Notes: a model not told the origin generated them from the sequence alone. Numbered from the stretch's first letter, positions 43,473 through 51,841 are shown. The stretch: DNA of 64,000 nt from Sciscionella sediminilitoris (GCF_000737195.2 NZ_JALM01000017.1:124001-188000), one strand, 5' to 3'. Translations and numbers: made by a program.

Positions 43473-44093
43473 TCAGTCGAAGTTCAGTTCCCCGGTCCGG
43501 GTCCGCTTGAGCTCGAAGAACTTCGGGTAACCGGCCAGCAGCCGGGACCCGTCGAAGACATCGAGCGCAGCCTGGCCACGCGGGATCTCGGAGAGCACCG
43601 GACCGAAGAAGGCCACCCCATCGATGTGAATGGTGGGTGTTCCGACATCCATCCCGACCGGGTCCATACCCTCGTGGTGGCTCTTTTTCAGCGCCTCGTC
43701 GTACTCGGTCGAGGTGGCCGCCTCGTTGAGTTCGGCGGGCAGGCCGAGTTCGGCGAGCGCGTCCACGACCACCTCGGCGCGGTCCTTGCGGCCCTGGTTG
43801 TGGAACCGGGTGCCGAGCGCGGTGTAGAGCTCGCGCAGTTTCTCCTGGCCGTACTGCTGCTCGACGGCGATCGCCACCCGCACCGGTCCCCAGCCGCTGG
43901 TGAGCAGCTCCTTGTACTGCTCGGAGAGCCCTTCCCGGCCCTCGTTGAGCACCGAAAGGCTCATCACCCTGAACGTGAGGTCGAGCTCCCGCTGGCGCTC
44001 CACCTCGATGATCCACCGCGAGGTGATCCACGCGAACGGACAGACCGGGTCGAACCAGAAGTCGACCTTCGTGCGCTCGGCTGAACCTGTCAT
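43473..44093 (-). CDS. DsbA-family oxidoreductase, Rv2466c-like (mycothiol-dependent)
   Basis: 206 residues with a thioredoxin fold and helical insert. The N-terminal [17 protein letters not shown] matches M. tuberculosis Rv2466c, a mycothiol-linked nitroreductase, except that the active site reads C-P-F-A instead of C-P-W-C: Cys18 is kept but the second cysteine is Ala21. The cis-proline loop [10 protein letters not shown] is present. Position next to pepN repeats the M. tuberculosis order. A monothiol mechanism is expected. Confidence 0.85.
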   Translation of the reverse strand: MTGSAERTKVDFWFDPVCPFAWITSRWIIEVERQRELDLTFRVMSLSVLNEGREGLSEQYKELLTSGWGPVRVAIAVEQQYGQEKLRELYTALGTRFHNQGRKDRAEVVVDALAELGLPAELNEAATSTEYDEALKKSHHEGMDPVGMDVGTPTIHIDGVAFFGPVLSEIPRGQAALDVFDGSRLLAGYPKFFELKRTRTGELNFD

Positions 44094-44261
44094 ACCTCAA
44101 ACTCCCGTCCGTGATTCCTACCCTTCCTGATGAGCAGAACATCCCCGGAGCCCGGAGTGTTCCACGGGCACGGTGAACTCGGTACCGATCTTGACGAGCG
44201 ACGTGATTGGATGCGGTGGAACAGGGAAAATTCCCAGGCCGACGTAATGGAGAGGTGATCC

Positions 44262-46793
44262 GTGGCCGCGCCGAATCTCACTCGCGACCAGGCGCAGCAG
44301 CGCGCCGCGCTGCTCGATGTCGAGTCCTACGCGATCGAGCTCGATCTGACACCGGACGCGGACACCTTCCGCTCGCGGACCACGGTGCGGTTCTCCAGCA
44401 CGACCGCGGGTGCCTCGAGCTGGATCGACATCGTCGCGCCGCAGGTGCTGCGCGCCGAGCTCAACGGCGTGGAACTGTGCCTGGACGATTACCGCGAGGA
44501 CGAGGGCATCGCGCTGCACGACCTCGCCGAGCGCAACGAGCTCACCGTCGAGGCCGACTGCGCCTTCATGACCACCGGCGAGGGCCTGCACCGCTTCGTG
44601 GACCCGGTCGACGACGAGGTCTACCTGTACACCCAGTTCGAGACCGCGGACGCCAAGCGGATGTTCGCCTGCTTCGACCAGCCCGATCTCAAGGCGACCT
44701 TCGATGTCACGGTCACCGCCCCGGAACACTGGAAGGTGATCGGCAACGCTCCGGAGGCCTCGAACACCGGCGGCAGGCACGTCTTCGAGACCACCAAGCC
44801 GATGTCCACCTACCTGGTCGCCCTGGTGGCCGGGCCCTACGCGCAGTGGACCGACGAGTTCCGCGGCGCGCACGATGAGGTCATCCCGCTGGGCCTGTAC
44901 TGCCGCGCCTCGCTGGCCGAGTACATGGACCCCGACGACATCTTCACCATCACCAAGCAGGGTTTCGCCTGCTATCACGAGAACTTCGGGTTCACCTACC
45001 CGTTCGGGAAGTACGACCAGTGCTTCGTCCCCGAGTTCAACGCGGGCGCGATGGAGAACGTCGGCTGCGTGACCTTCCGCGAGGACTACGTGTTCCGCAG
45101 CAAGGTCACCCGGTTCTACTACGAGGCGCGGGCGACCACGATCCTGCACGAGATGGCGCACATGTGGTTCGGCGATCTGGTCACCATGCGCTGGTGGGAC
45201 GATCTGTGGCTGAACGAGTCCTTCGCGACCTGGGCCTCGGAGTTCGCCAAGACCGAGGCCACCCGGTTCACCGAGGCCTGGACCAGCTTCGCGATCGCGG
45301 AGAAGTCCTGGGCCTACCGCCAGGACCAGCTGCCCTCCACGCACCCGGTCGCCGCGGACATCGCCGACCTGCACGCGGTCGAGGTCAACTTCGACGGGAT
45401 CACCTACGCCAAGGGGGCGAGCGTGCTCAAGCAGCTCGTCGCCTTCGTCGGCCAGGACAACTTCCTCGCCGGGCTGCGTACCTACTTCGACCGGCACCAG
45501 TTCGGCAACGCGGTGCTCGCCGATCTGCTGCGCGCGCTCGAGGAGGCCTCCGGGCGGGATCTTTCCGACTGGGGCGCCCAATGGCTGCAGACCACCGGGC
45601 TGAACCTGATGCGCGCCCGCTTCGAGGTCACCGACGGCCGCTACGGCTCGTTCGCGATCGTCCAGGGCCCCGCCCGCCCCGGCGCGGGCGAGCTGCGCAA
45701 ACACCGCCTCGCCGTGGGGGTCTACGACTTCGACGGCGAAGGCAAGCTGGTGCGTACCAACCGGGTCGAGCTGGATGTGGACGGTGAGCTGACCGAGGTG
45801 CCGGAGCTGGTCGGCGCGCAGGCGGGCAAGCTCGTGCTGGTCAACGACGACGACCTCACCTACTGCTCGGTGCGCCTGGACGCGGGCTCGCTGGCCACCC
45901 TCGTGGACCACATCGGCGATTTCGCCGACTCGCTGCCGCGCACCATGTGCTGGTCCGCGGCCTGGGAGATGACCCGGGAGGCCGAGCTCAAGGCGCGCGA
46001 CTTCCTGTCCATCGTGCTCGGCGGGATCGAGGCGGAGACCGAGATCAGCGTGTTGCAACGGCTGCTGCTGCAGGCGACGACGGCGGTGAACTCCTACACC
46101 GATCCGCAGTGGTCCGACGAGGGCTGGCGGCGCCTCGGCACCCGGCTGCTCGAACTCGCCAAGGGGGCCGCTCCGGGTTCGGATCACCAGCTCGCCTTCG
46201 TCAACGCGCTCACCCAGGCCAAGCTCGGCGACACCGAACTGGGCGCGCTGCGCGGCTGGTTCGACGGGACCATCCCGCTGGAGGGTCTCACCGTGGACAC
46301 CGATCTGCGCTGGCGGCTGCTCTACGCCCTGGTGGCGCACGGGGTCGCCGGGGAACCGGAGATCGCCGCGGAGGAACAGCGGGACAACACCGCCACCGGT
46401 GCCCGCGCGGGCAACCGGGCGCGTTCGCTGATCCCGAACGAGGACGCCAAGAAGACCGCCTGGCAGCGTGCCGTGCACGACGACTCGCTCACCAACGCCA
46501 CCATCGACGCGGTCATCGCCGGGTTCTCGCACCCCGCGCAGCGCCAGCTCATCGCGGGTTATGTGGACCGGTACTTCGCCGAGGTGGCCGAGGTCTGGCA
46601 GCGCCGCTCCCCCGAAGCCGCCCAGCCGGTCGTGGTGGGGCTGTTCCCGAGCTGGGCCATCGAGGAGGACACGGTGCGCGCGGCCGACGAATGGCTCGCC
46701 GGGGAGCACCCCGCCGCGCTGCGCAGGCTGGTCTCCGAGGGCCGGGCGGGCATCCTGCGCGCACTGGCCGCGCGGGAGTTCGACCGCTCCTAG
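44262..46793 (+). CDS. pepN: Aminopeptidase N (M1 family)
   Basis: 843 residues; zinc aminopeptidase that removes N-terminal residues from peptides. The substrate motif GAMEN is at 262-266, HEMAH at 296-300 (HExxH zinc motif) and the third zinc ligand Glu319 in LWLNES. The ERAP1-like C-terminal helical domain (about 530-840) is complete. GTG start with GGAGAGG upstream. It is the counterpart of Rv2467, convergent with the DsbA gene's upstream region. It is followed by tandem hairpin repeats and a long stem-loop. Confidence 0.95.
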   Translation: MAAPNLTRDQAQQRAALLDVESYAIELDLTPDADTFRSRTTVRFSSTTAGASSWIDIVAPQVLRAELNGVELCLDDYREDEGIALHDLAERNELTVEADCAFMTTGEGLHRFVDPVDDEVYLYTQFETADAKRMFACFDQPDLKATFDVTVTAPEHWKVIGNAPEASNTGGRHVFETTKPMSTYLVALVAGPYAQWTDEFRGAHDEVIPLGLYCRASLAEYMDPDDIFTITKQGFACYHENFGFTYPFGKYDQCFVPEFNAGAMENVGCVTFREDYVFRSKVTRFYYEARATTILHEMAHMWFGDLVTMRWWDDLWLNESFATWASEFAKTEATRFTEAWTSFAIAEKSWAYRQDQLPSTHPVAADIADLHAVEVNFDGITYAKGASVLKQLVAFVGQDNFLAGLRTYFDRHQFGNAVLADLLRALEEASGRDLSDWGAQWLQTTGLNLMRARFEVTDGRYGSFAIVQGPARPGAGELRKHRLAVGVYDFDGEGKLVRTNRVELDVDGELTEVPELVGAQAGKLVLVNDDDLTYCSVRLDAGSLATLVDHIGDFADSLPRTMCWSAAWEMTREAELKARDFLSIVLGGIEAETEISVLQRLLLQATTAVNSYTDPQWSDEGWRRLGTRLLELAKGAAPGSDHQLAFVNALTQAKLGDTELGALRGWFDGTIPLEGLTVDTDLRWRLLYALVAHGVAGEPEIAAEEQRDNTATGARAGNRARSLIPNEDAKKTAWQRAVHDDSLTNATIDAVIAGFSHPAQRQLIAGYVDRYFAEVAEVWQRRSPEAAQPVVVGLFPSWAIEEDTVRAADEWLAGEHPAALRRLVSEGRAGILRALAAREFDRS

Positions 46794-46833
46794 CCAAGGG
46801 CACGCCGGACAACTCCATGTCCTGCTGCGCTGC

Positions 46834-46908
46834 AACCTCGGCGAAGTACCTTCGCATGAACCTCGGCGAAGTACCTTCGCATGAACCTCGGCGAAGCACC
46901 TTCGCATG
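46834..46908. repeat. Three tandem 25-bp hairpin-forming repeats
   Basis: The unit AACCTCGGCGAAGTACCTTCGCATG occurs at 46834-46858, 46859-46883 and 46884-46908, head to tail. Each contains GCGAAG-N3-CTTCGC, a six-bp stem with a three-base loop. The only change is T to C in the loop of the third copy. A 25-base period is not a multiple of three, so it is not a coding repeat, and there are no spacers, so it is not a CRISPR. Confidence 0.85.
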
Positions 46909-46948
46909 CCAGCGCGGCGCTGGTAGGGCCTCCAGCGCCGCGCTGGCA
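46907..46948. terminator. 17-bp perfect inverted repeat, likely pepN terminator
   Basis: Arms TGCCAGCGCGGCGCTGG (46907-46923) and its exact complement (46932-46948) enclose an 8-base loop. There is no T-run, as is common for GC-rich actinobacterial terminators. The left arm overlaps the last two bases of the tandem repeat array, so the two structures were probably acquired or act together. Confidence 0.6.
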
Positions 46949-47103
46949 CGGCGAGCGTTGCCCTCGATCACCGCAGAGACCCACTGCGGCTCACTCATCC
47001 GCCGCGACCTCGGGCGCGGGTGTACCAGCAGTGCACCGCATCCACGCTGGACACCCGCCCGCGACGGACGAGAGTCATCAGACGCGCTCCTGAAACGGAC
47101 GGG

Positions 47104-47134
47104 TTGACCTCAACCTTAGTTGATGTTGCACGGT
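47104..47134 (+). promoter_or_regulatory. MerR/SoxR-type promoter-like element before the exporter genes
   Basis: TTGACC (47104-47109) is followed by a 19-bp spacer containing the dyad TCAAC-N4-GTTGA (47110-47123) and a weak -10 position CACGGT (47129-47134). The upstream bases add a perfect GGTTGACCTCAACC palindrome (47102-47115). This is the layout bound by MerR-family regulators, but no MerR gene adjoins, so the regulator would act in trans. Confidence 0.4.
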
Positions 47135-47143
47135 GGAAACGGG

Positions 47144-47178
47144 TCGAACGGAACACACCGAAAGTAAAAACCGTTCGA
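47144..47178. promoter_or_regulatory. Inverted repeat TCGAACGG/CCGTTCGA upstream of the exporter genes
   Basis: Perfect 8-bp arms (47144-47151 and 47171-47178) with a 19-bp AT-rich centre, about 90 bp before the first exporter start. It could be a dimeric repressor site (TetR-like spacing is possible) or an mRNA hairpin. Confidence 0.35.
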
Positions 47179-47265
47179 AACCGGACAGAAGTCTTCGTAG
47201 GCTGACCAGGTCTGCGGCGGCTTCTGCCACACCGCGCATCCATCGGAAAAGTCTTGGGGGAACCC

Positions 47266-48909
47266 GTGTCCACTTCCACTCTCGGTCACGCGAGTGAACC
47301 GGAGAATCCACCGGTAGCGATCCCGCGCCAGGCCTGGCTGAGCCTGGTCGCCGTGGTGTTCGGCGTGTTCGTCGTCATGCTCGACGGCACCGGGCTGTTC
47401 GTGGCCAATCCGGAGATCGCCACCGATCTGCACGCCGGGCCCGCGGGGATCCAGTGGGTCACCAACGCCTATGTGCTGGTGCTGGCCGGACTGATGATCC
47501 CGCTCGGCAACCTCGCCGACCGGTTCGGCCGCAAGCGGATGTTCCTGATCGGGGTCGGCGGGTTCTCCCTGACCTCACTGCTGGCCGGGCTCTCGGTCTC
47601 GATCGGGATGCTCATCGCGGTGCGGGTACTGCAGGCCGGGTTCGGCGCGATGCTGATCCCCGCGGGCATGGGCGTGCTGCGTGCCGCCTTCCCGCCGGAC
47701 CGGCTCGCCCGCGCGATGGGCGTGTTCGCCGCGCTCTCCGGGGTTTCCTTCGCGGCCGGACCGATCATCGGCGGGCTGCTCGTGCAGTATGCGAGCTGGC
47801 CGTGGGTGTTCTTCATCAACCTGCCCTTCGGCGTGCTCGGTGTGCTGCTCGGGATGCGGATCATCAAGGAGTCCGGGGAACGGGCCCGGCAGGGCTTCGA
47901 CCTGCTCGGCGCGGGCACTCTCACGGTGGCCGTGGTCAGCCTGATCTGGGGCATCACCCAGGCCCAGGCGGCGGGCTGGACGAGCGCGAACACGCTGGTG
48001 TTCATCGCCCTCGGGCTGGTGTTCGGCGCGGTGTTCGTGTTCGTCGAGGCCAAGGTGGCGAACCCGATGATGCCGCTGGGCCTGTTCCGCAGCCGTACCC
48101 TCGCGCTCGGTTCGGTGCTGATGGTCATGGTCATGTTCTCGATGCTCTCGCTGATGTTCTTCGTGACCTTCCTGGTGCAGGGCGTGCTCGGCCAGTCGGC
48201 GATCGTCACCGGGCTCTCGATGCTGCCGTTCTCGGTGATGTTCGCGATCATCTCGCCGTTTTCCGGGCTGTTGACCGAAAAATTCGGGGTGCGCAAACTG
48301 CTCGTGCTCGGCGCGGTGTTGTTCGCGGGCGGGCTGCTGCTGATGCTGCGCGTGAACGCGGAAGCGCGCGTGTTCGATCTGCTGCCGACCTTCGTGCTCG
48401 GCGGTCTCGGCCTCGGGCTGATGATGGTCTCGGCCACCCAGGCCATCGTGGGCAGCGCACCGGTGGAGAAGGCGGGCGTGGCCTCGGGCATCCAGCAGTC
48501 CATGACCCAGCTCGGCGCATCACTGGGCACCTCGGTACTGGGCAGCGTGCTGGCCACGGTGGTCGCGGGCAGTTTCGCGCGGAACCTGCGCGGCGCGTTC
48601 GGTGGCCGCGGCGGACCGGCCATCGATGCCCTCGGCGGCAGCGAGGCGGTACACAAGAGTGTGGAGCTCGGCTTCCCGCCCGCGGCCCGGTCCGGGCTCG
48701 CCGGGCAGCTGGCCGGGACCGGGATCCCCCGGCAACAGGCGGAGCAGCTCGCCGCGGGTGTGGCCCGCGCGGCGCACATGACCTTCGTGAACGGGTTGCA
48801 CACCGTGTACCTCGTGGGCACCGTGGTGATCCTGGTCGGGGCCGCGCTCGCCCTGTTCATCAAGGATTCCGAGGCGGTCTCGAACACCGAGCAGACCGTG
48901 CACGTGTAG
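47266..48909 (+). CDS. MFS transporter, DHA2 family (14-helix drug exporter type), copy 1
   Basis: 547 residues with 14 predicted helices. Motif C-like GPIIGGLLVQYASWPWVFFINLPFG and motif A-like GNLADRFGRKRMFLIG identify a proton-driven exporter of the EmrB/QacA type. The GTG at 47266 follows GGGGGAA. It is highly similar along its length to the next gene, so the two are a tandem duplication. No TetR gene adjoins. Substrate unknown. Confidence 0.9.
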   Translation: MSTSTLGHASEPENPPVAIPRQAWLSLVAVVFGVFVVMLDGTGLFVANPEIATDLHAGPAGIQWVTNAYVLVLAGLMIPLGNLADRFGRKRMFLIGVGGFSLTSLLAGLSVSIGMLIAVRVLQAGFGAMLIPAGMGVLRAAFPPDRLARAMGVFAALSGVSFAAGPIIGGLLVQYASWPWVFFINLPFGVLGVLLGMRIIKESGERARQGFDLLGAGTLTVAVVSLIWGITQAQAAGWTSANTLVFIALGLVFGAVFVFVEAKVANPMMPLGLFRSRTLALGSVLMVMVMFSMLSLMFFVTFLVQGVLGQSAIVTGLSMLPFSVMFAIISPFSGLLTEKFGVRKLLVLGAVLFAGGLLLMLRVNAEARVFDLLPTFVLGGLGLGLMMVSATQAIVGSAPVEKAGVASGIQQSMTQLGASLGTSVLGSVLATVVAGSFARNLRGAFGGRGGPAIDALGGSEAVHKSVELGFPPAARSGLAGQLAGTGIPRQQAEQLAAGVARAAHMTFVNGLHTVYLVGTVVILVGAALALFIKDSEAVSNTEQTVHV

Positions 48910-49003
48910 GTCCCCCGGGTGAGGGCCTTCACCGTCGACCGGGTCCGTGGCCGTCCGTAGGCTGTACGCCGAGTCCACGTGATCTTTCCCGAGGGGTACA
49001 CCG

Positions 49004-50617
49004 ATGTCCGCTGCACCGACGGACGAGCGCGCCGAGCCCGGCGGCAGCACGATTCCGCGCCACGCATGGCTGAGCCTGATCGCCGTGGTCACCGGGATCT
49101 TCGTGGTGATGATCGACGGCACCGTGGTCGCGGTCGCGAATCCGACGATCGCCAGTGATCTGCACGCCAGCCCGGAGGGCATCCAGTGGGTCACCAACGC
49201 CTATCTGCTGGTGCTGGCCGGGCTGACCATCCCGATGGGCACGCTCGCCGACAAGTTCGGCCGCAAGCGCCTGTTCCTGATCGGGGTCGGCGGGTTCTCA
49301 CTCGCCTCGCTGCTGTGCGGGCTCGCCGGTTCGATCTGGCTGCTGGTGGCCGCGCGGGCGCTGCAGGCGGTGTTCGGGGCGATGATCGGGCCCGCGGGCA
49401 TCGGCGTGCTGCGCGCGGCGTTCCCGGCGGACAAGCTCTCCCGCGCGCTCGGGATCTTCGGCTCGATCTCGGCCATCGCCACGGCGGGCGGGCCGATCGC
49501 GGGCGGGCTGCTCGTGGAGTACGCGAGCTGGCCGTGGGTGTTCTTCATCAACCTGCCCTTCGGCGTGCTCGGTGTCTCGCTGGGACTGGCGATCATCCGG
49601 GAGTCGAGTGAGCGGATCCGGCAGCGGCTGGATCTGCCCGGCGCGGTCACTCTCACCCTCGCCATGGCCAGCCTGGTGTGGGGCATCACGAAAGCTCAGG
49701 ACAGCGGTTGGACGAGCACCACGACGCTCGTGTTCATCGCGCTCGGGCTGGTGCTGCTCGCCGCGTTCGCGGTCATCGAGCTCAAGGTCGAGAACCCGAT
49801 GGTGCCGCTGACCCTGTTCCGGGACCGTTCGCTGTCCATCGGGGTCGTGCTGATGATCGTCGTGATGTTCTCGATGTTCAGCCTGATGTTCTTCATCACC
49901 TTCTTTCTGCAGGGCCCGCAGGAGCTGACCGCGGTGGCCACCGGAATCGCGCTGCTCCCGCTTTCCGCGACCTCGGTCGTCGCCTCCCCGGTCTCCGGCT
50001 GGATGACCGAGAAGGTCGGGGTGCGCAGGACGCTGGTCTCCGGGGCCGTGCTCCTGGTGATCGGCCTGCTGCTGATGCAGCGCATCGATGCCGGTTCGAG
50101 CGTGTGGGAACTGGTGCCCACCTTCGTGATCGGCGGCTTCGGCATCGGGTTCATGATGGTCGCGGCCACCCAGGCGATCGTGGGCAACGCACCCGTGGAC
50201 AAGGCCGGGGTCGCCTCCGGGCTGCAGCAGTCCATGACCCAGCTCGGCGGGGCACTGGGTACCTCGGTGCTCGGCGGGGTGATGGCCGCGGTGGTCGGTT
50301 CCAGCTTCGCGGGGAACCTGCGCGGGGCGCTCGGCAGCGATCAGGCCGCCGAGCAGTTGGCCGCGGGGCTCGGCAAGACCGTGGAGCTCGGCTTCCCACC
50401 AGCTGCCAGGGACACGATCGCCGCGGGCCTGACCCAGACCGGCGCGCCCGCGGCCAAGGCGGACCAGATCGCGGGCACGATCAGCGGTATCGCGCACCAG
50501 ACCTTCATGACCGGGCTGCACACCGTGTACTGGGTCGGCGCGGCGGTCGCGGTGCTGGCCGGGGTACTCGCCCTGTTCGTGCGCGACAGCTCCCCCGCGG
50601 CCGAGGTGCACGACTAG
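49004..50617 (+). CDS. MFS transporter, DHA2 family, copy 2
   Basis: 537 residues, paralogue of the preceding exporter: the stretch EGIQWVTNAYLLVLAGLTIP matches GIQWVTNAYVLVLAGLMIP of copy 1, and the motif C region YASWPWVFFINLPFGVLGV is identical. The first helix differs (MIDGTVVAVANPTIASDL against MLDGTGLFVANPEIATDL), as does the loop before helix 13, so the substrates may have diverged. Start ATG with GAGGGG upstream. The shared nonamer CGTAGGCTG occurs upstream of both genes. A strong bidirectional terminator follows. Confidence 0.9.
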   Translation: MSAAPTDERAEPGGSTIPRHAWLSLIAVVTGIFVVMIDGTVVAVANPTIASDLHASPEGIQWVTNAYLLVLAGLTIPMGTLADKFGRKRLFLIGVGGFSLASLLCGLAGSIWLLVAARALQAVFGAMIGPAGIGVLRAAFPADKLSRALGIFGSISAIATAGGPIAGGLLVEYASWPWVFFINLPFGVLGVSLGLAIIRESSERIRQRLDLPGAVTLTLAMASLVWGITKAQDSGWTSTTTLVFIALGLVLLAAFAVIELKVENPMVPLTLFRDRSLSIGVVLMIVVMFSMFSLMFFITFFLQGPQELTAVATGIALLPLSATSVVASPVSGWMTEKVGVRRTLVSGAVLLVIGLLLMQRIDAGSSVWELVPTFVIGGFGIGFMMVAATQAIVGNAPVDKAGVASGLQQSMTQLGGALGTSVLGGVMAAVVGSSFAGNLRGALGSDQAAEQLAAGLGKTVELGFPPAARDTIAAGLTQTGAPAAKADQIAGTISGIAHQTFMTGLHTVYWVGAAVAVLAGVLALFVRDSSPAAEVHD

Positions 50618-50631
50618 GGATGGGACAGCAA

Positions 50632-50662
50632 AAAGGGGCGGCCCAGCACGGGCCGCCCCTTT
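50632..50662. terminator. Bidirectional rho-independent terminator
   Basis: A perfect 13-bp stem AAAGGGGCGGCCC (50632-50644) / GGGCCGCCCCTTT (50650-50662) with a five-base loop, flanked by A-run and T-run. It sits between the convergent exporter and DUF5130 genes and can stop transcription from both sides. Confidence 0.85.
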
Positions 50663-50677
50663 CCGGATGTCCTGGGT

Positions 50678-51175
50678 CTAACCGCCCGCCTGCTCGGTGA
50701 GCATGCGCAGCCCGGAGACCAGGCCACCGACGAGGTCACCCTCCTTGAAGGAGGCGACCATGCTCATCACGGCGAGCTTGCAGGAACGGTCGGTGAGCTG
50801 TTCACGCGCGCCGCCGCCGGTCACGATCTCGACCGCGCGCTGCCCCGGGGAGAGCGCGATCAGCACCGAGCGGGCCGGGTTGTCGGTCTCGGCGTGCAGC
50901 TCCTGCGCGCGGGCCCGTTTGTCCTCGCCGAGCTCGCCGAGGTACACGCTGAACACCAGCCCGGTTTCCCTGCTGGACAGCGTCAGCGCCTCGTCGAGCC
51001 TGCTCAGCTCGCGGGTGGAGAACGGCGTCGACGGTGTCGGGGTGGCGTGCTCGAGCGCGGTGGAGATCCGTCCACCGGGCATCTCCGCGGCACCGAAGGC
51101 GAGGTTCTCCGGCAGATCGGCCGGGCGTTCCAGCGAAGCGGTTCCCCCGCTCGCGACGACTTCACCAGTTGCCAC
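50678..51175 (-). CDS. DUF5130/TPM-like protein (Rv2468c type)
   Basis: 165 residues. The part from about 50 to 150 has a TPM-like fold pattern (ARSVLIALSPGQRAVEIVTGGGAREQLTDRSCKLAVMSM), found in actinobacterial DUF5130 proteins; no signal peptide is visible. Its start overlaps the ctaJ-like frame by 14 bp. Position between pepN and the HNH gene matches M. tuberculosis Rv2468c. Function unknown; a link to respiratory-chain assembly is only suggested by coupling to ctaJ. Confidence 0.8.
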   Translation of the reverse strand: MATGEVVASGGTASLERPADLPENLAFGAAEMPGGRISTALEHATPTPSTPFSTRELSRLDEALTLSSRETGLVFSVYLGELGEDKRARAQELHAETDNPARSVLIALSPGQRAVEIVTGGGAREQLTDRSCKLAVMSMVASFKEGDLVGGLVSGLRMLTEQAGG

Positions 51176-51425
51176 TTGCGCCTCCTACCGTGGTCTGCGC
51201 CCCGGCACCGATTTCGGCGTGCTGCGCCGAACCGTGCGCGCCGTGTGCGTCGAGTCCGGCACCCACCGGGTTCGGGCCCCACCACACGGGAGCGAAGTTC
51301 CATTCCTTGCCCGGCCGGTACGCGGCGGCCTTGTTCCGCCGACCCGCGGTCGAGAGCAGAGCGATCAGGCCGTACAGCGCGGCCGGGATCACCACGTACA
51401 CGAGGATGGTCTGCCAGACGGTCAC
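51162..51425 (-). CDS. ctaJ: aa3-type cytochrome oxidase subunit CtaJ
   Basis: 87 residues: one transmembrane helix (about 5-24, ILVYVVIPAALYGLIALL) followed by YRPGKEWNFAPVWWGPNP, which matches the short conserved tail of CtaJ, an accessory subunit of the actinobacterial bc1-aa3 supercomplex. The C-terminal extension rich in Ala, Gly and His is variable. The gene lies directly upstream of DUF5130 and overlaps it, as in mycobacteria. Identification rests on this motif and position. Confidence 0.72.
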   Translation of the reverse strand: MTVWQTILVYVVIPAALYGLIALLSTAGRRNKAAAYRPGKEWNFAPVWWGPNPVGAGLDAHGAHGSAQHAEIGAGAQTTVGGASGNW

Positions 51426-51711
51426 ACCGCCACGTTAGCCGATCGCGCCCATCTCATCGCGCGGGGCTCATGGATTCCCAGGTCAGGACCAAAGACATGC
51501 CCTGCGTACCCCTTTGGACGCACGTGTGGGGGAGGCGACCCACCCAAATGCAGCCTTGTTTACACCCGATAGTGGTTTTAATGTCACCTGTACGGGGCAA
51601 GGCGAACTCATATCGACTACCGACGGCAACCACTGTTGTCGTATTTGTTCGGTATTTAGCTGATTGTCCGTCTTAACGAGTGAATAAAGCTATTCGACGA
51701 AGGAGTGCTTC
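51426..51711. other. 286-bp spacer between ctaJ and the GVRINR peptide gene
   Basis: The first half is ordinary GC-rich DNA. From about 51540 it becomes AT-rich, with promoter-like stretches such as TATTTGTTCGGTATTTAGC, and an imperfect dyad GGCAAC-N4-GTTGTC around 51625-51640. It must hold the divergent promoters of ctaJ and of the peptide gene. An ATG frame at 51470 (69 codons) runs through it but has no ribosome site and an unlikely composition. Confidence 0.5.
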
Positions 51712-51807
51712 ATGAACACCAACCGCGGCACCGGAGTCCGTATCAACCGTGGCGTCCGCATCAATCGCGGTGTGCGCATCAACCGGGGTGTCCGGATCAA
51801 CCGCTGA
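51712..51807 (+). CDS. 31-residue arginine-rich peptide made of four GVRINR repeats
   Basis: The frame encodes MNTNRGT followed by four exact GVRINR copies (residues 8-13, 14-19, 20-25, 26-31) and a TGA. The four 18-bp units differ at nine third-codon positions and at no first or second position, so the peptide sequence, not the DNA repeat, has been conserved. AAGGAG (51700-51705) lies six bases before the ATG, an AT-rich promoter region precedes, and an 11-bp hairpin follows, making a self-contained unit. Nine arginines give a strong positive charge. No modification or export gene is adjacent. The family is not recognised; a nucleic-acid-binding, antimicrobial or precursor peptide is possible, none shown. 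Confidence 0.7.
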   Translation: MNTNRGTGVRINRGVRINRGVRINRGVRINR

Positions 51808-51841
51808 CCAGCGCGAACAGCGGGGAATACGCAACGGAGCC

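Larger units (their letters stand above)
46794..47265. other. 472-bp intergenic region between pepN and the exporter genes
   Basis: No coding sequence is supported. The left part holds three tandem 25-bp hairpin units and a long perfect inverted repeat that may end pepN transcripts. The right part holds a MerR-type promoter-like dyad and a second inverted repeat before the first exporter gene. All are listed separately. Confidence 0.65.

Noticed and set aside
46834-46908. Possible CRISPR array
   Set aside because: Units abut without variable spacers and number only three; no cas genes nearby.
44118-46949. 943-codon frame antisense to pepN
   Set aside because: Same GC-bias artefact; the plus strand holds all M1 peptidase motifs.
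51470-51676. 69-codon plus-strand frame upstream of the GVRINR gene
   Set aside because: No ribosome site, mixed AT-rich promoter sequence, and no protein-like pattern.
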